DNA from: Clostridium_AM sp900759715
GTDB taxonomy: Bacteria > Bacillota > Clostridia > Clostridiales > Clostridiaceae
Length of the DNA stretch: 64,000 nucleotides
Assembly: GCA_900759715.1 (NCBI GenBank)
Contig: CAAEXF010000132.1
Coordinates: forward strand, 129,074 to 193,073
Direction: 5' to 3'
Below, in pieces: positions 63,750 through 64,000 of this stretch; position 1 is the stretch's first letter, and every line of letters begins with the position of its first letter. The position numbers were made by a program, and so were the translations under genes. The notes under the pieces are model-generated. The model did no database searches. It saw only the letters and a list, made by a program, of their open reading frames with translations, and was not told where the DNA came from.

Positions 63750-63759
63750 GCATCAAACT

Positions 63760-63779
63760 GGGTATCTATATAGATACCC
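63760..63779 (+). terminator. palindrome after kynU
   Basis: GGGTATCTATATAGATACCC is a perfect 20-base palindrome just past the stop codon; it may end the transcript although no T-run follows. Confidence 0.45.
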
Positions 63780-63870
63780 GCTACCTAATATTAACTTATT
63801 CAGAATAAATAAAGTTTCTTGTTCTATACTAAATGTAAGTTAGTATAGAGAGTGATTTTGGGGGATATAT

Positions 63871-63903
63871 TATAGAGAAACTAACTAGAAAGTTGACTTA
63901 TAC
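63871..63903 (+). repeat. 33-bp repeat shared with 17138-17170
   Basis: The second copy of the repeat starting TATAGAGA and ending TTATAC. It lies in a frame that runs on as IEKLTRKLTYTEGYVSKAEV and then VDLKTLCQS to a stop, preceded by GGGGG but with ATA in the start position. It may be the broken start of a mobile-element gene that continues past the window. Confidence 0.45.
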
Positions 63904-64000
63904 AGAGGGATATGTTTCCAAAGCTGAAGTAGATTTAAAAACTTTGTGCCAGTCTTAGTGAAGGGTTTTAAGATAACCTTAGAACTTTAGAGTTGTTTGA

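Overview
The window comes from a low-GC, endospore-forming Firmicute, most likely a Clostridium sensu stricto. The evidence is an AT-rich sequence with strong GGAGG-type ribosome sites, a spoVACDE operon, clostridial families (CD3324, DUF4418, YmaF, MASE3 histidine kinase), a type A RNase P RNA and an initiator tRNA. Most of the window looks like chromosomal core with scattered accessory pieces. There is no prophage, CRISPR array or intact insertion sequence.

Left part (0-12.3 kb): the 5' two thirds of an oligoendopeptidase F gene, a ClC chloride/proton antiporter, a small zinc-ribbon protein, and the spore operon spoVAC-spoVAD-spoVAE. Then comes a complete N-acetylmuramate recycling operon, murQ-murP-mupG-murR, with two mirror-image operators in front of murQ, followed by homoserine dehydrogenase and two small membrane proteins. 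12.3-25 kb holds a regulator/LysE exporter pair, DUF1232 and YmaF proteins, and a xylose locus read leftward: xylA, xylR (ROK), xylB, a PLP trans-sulfuration-type enzyme, then a sugar ABC transporter (binding protein plus two permeases, no ATPase). A SagB-type nitroreductase follows.

25-37 kb carries rnpB, tRNA-fMet, a MASE3/PAS histidine kinase, a D-2-hydroxyacid dehydrogenase, an Asp/Glu racemase, a flavin reductase, an IS3 remnant, a cysteine-rich pentapeptide-repeat protein, a guanidine-I riboswitch controlling a Gdx-type exporter, and small metabolic genes. 37-46.5 kb is a cell-envelope stretch: galU, a class A PBP and an LTA-synthase-like protein in one direction, then an MFS transporter, an MGDG-synthase-type glycosyltransferase and an EamA transporter. 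46.5-56 kb holds aminopeptidase P, pirin, nitroreductase, a methyltransferase, an ECF sigma/DUF4179 pair, two lipoproteins and several gene remnants.

56-61.7 kb is the most mosaic part. Two nearly identical 186-bp repeats in inverted orientation bracket two unrelated ABC systems: an AT-rich DUF4418/FtsX-type permease/ATPase set, and a clearly higher-GC ABC-2 permease/ATPase/MerR set. A shorter third copy truncates a gene at 12.3 kb and a 33-bp end fragment lies at 1.4 kb. The window ends with an Lrp-type regulator and a kynureninase. I found no clearly new multi-gene system. The best leads are this dispersed structured repeat, the PLP enzyme embedded in the xylose operon, and the tandem-MerR-domain ABC cassette.
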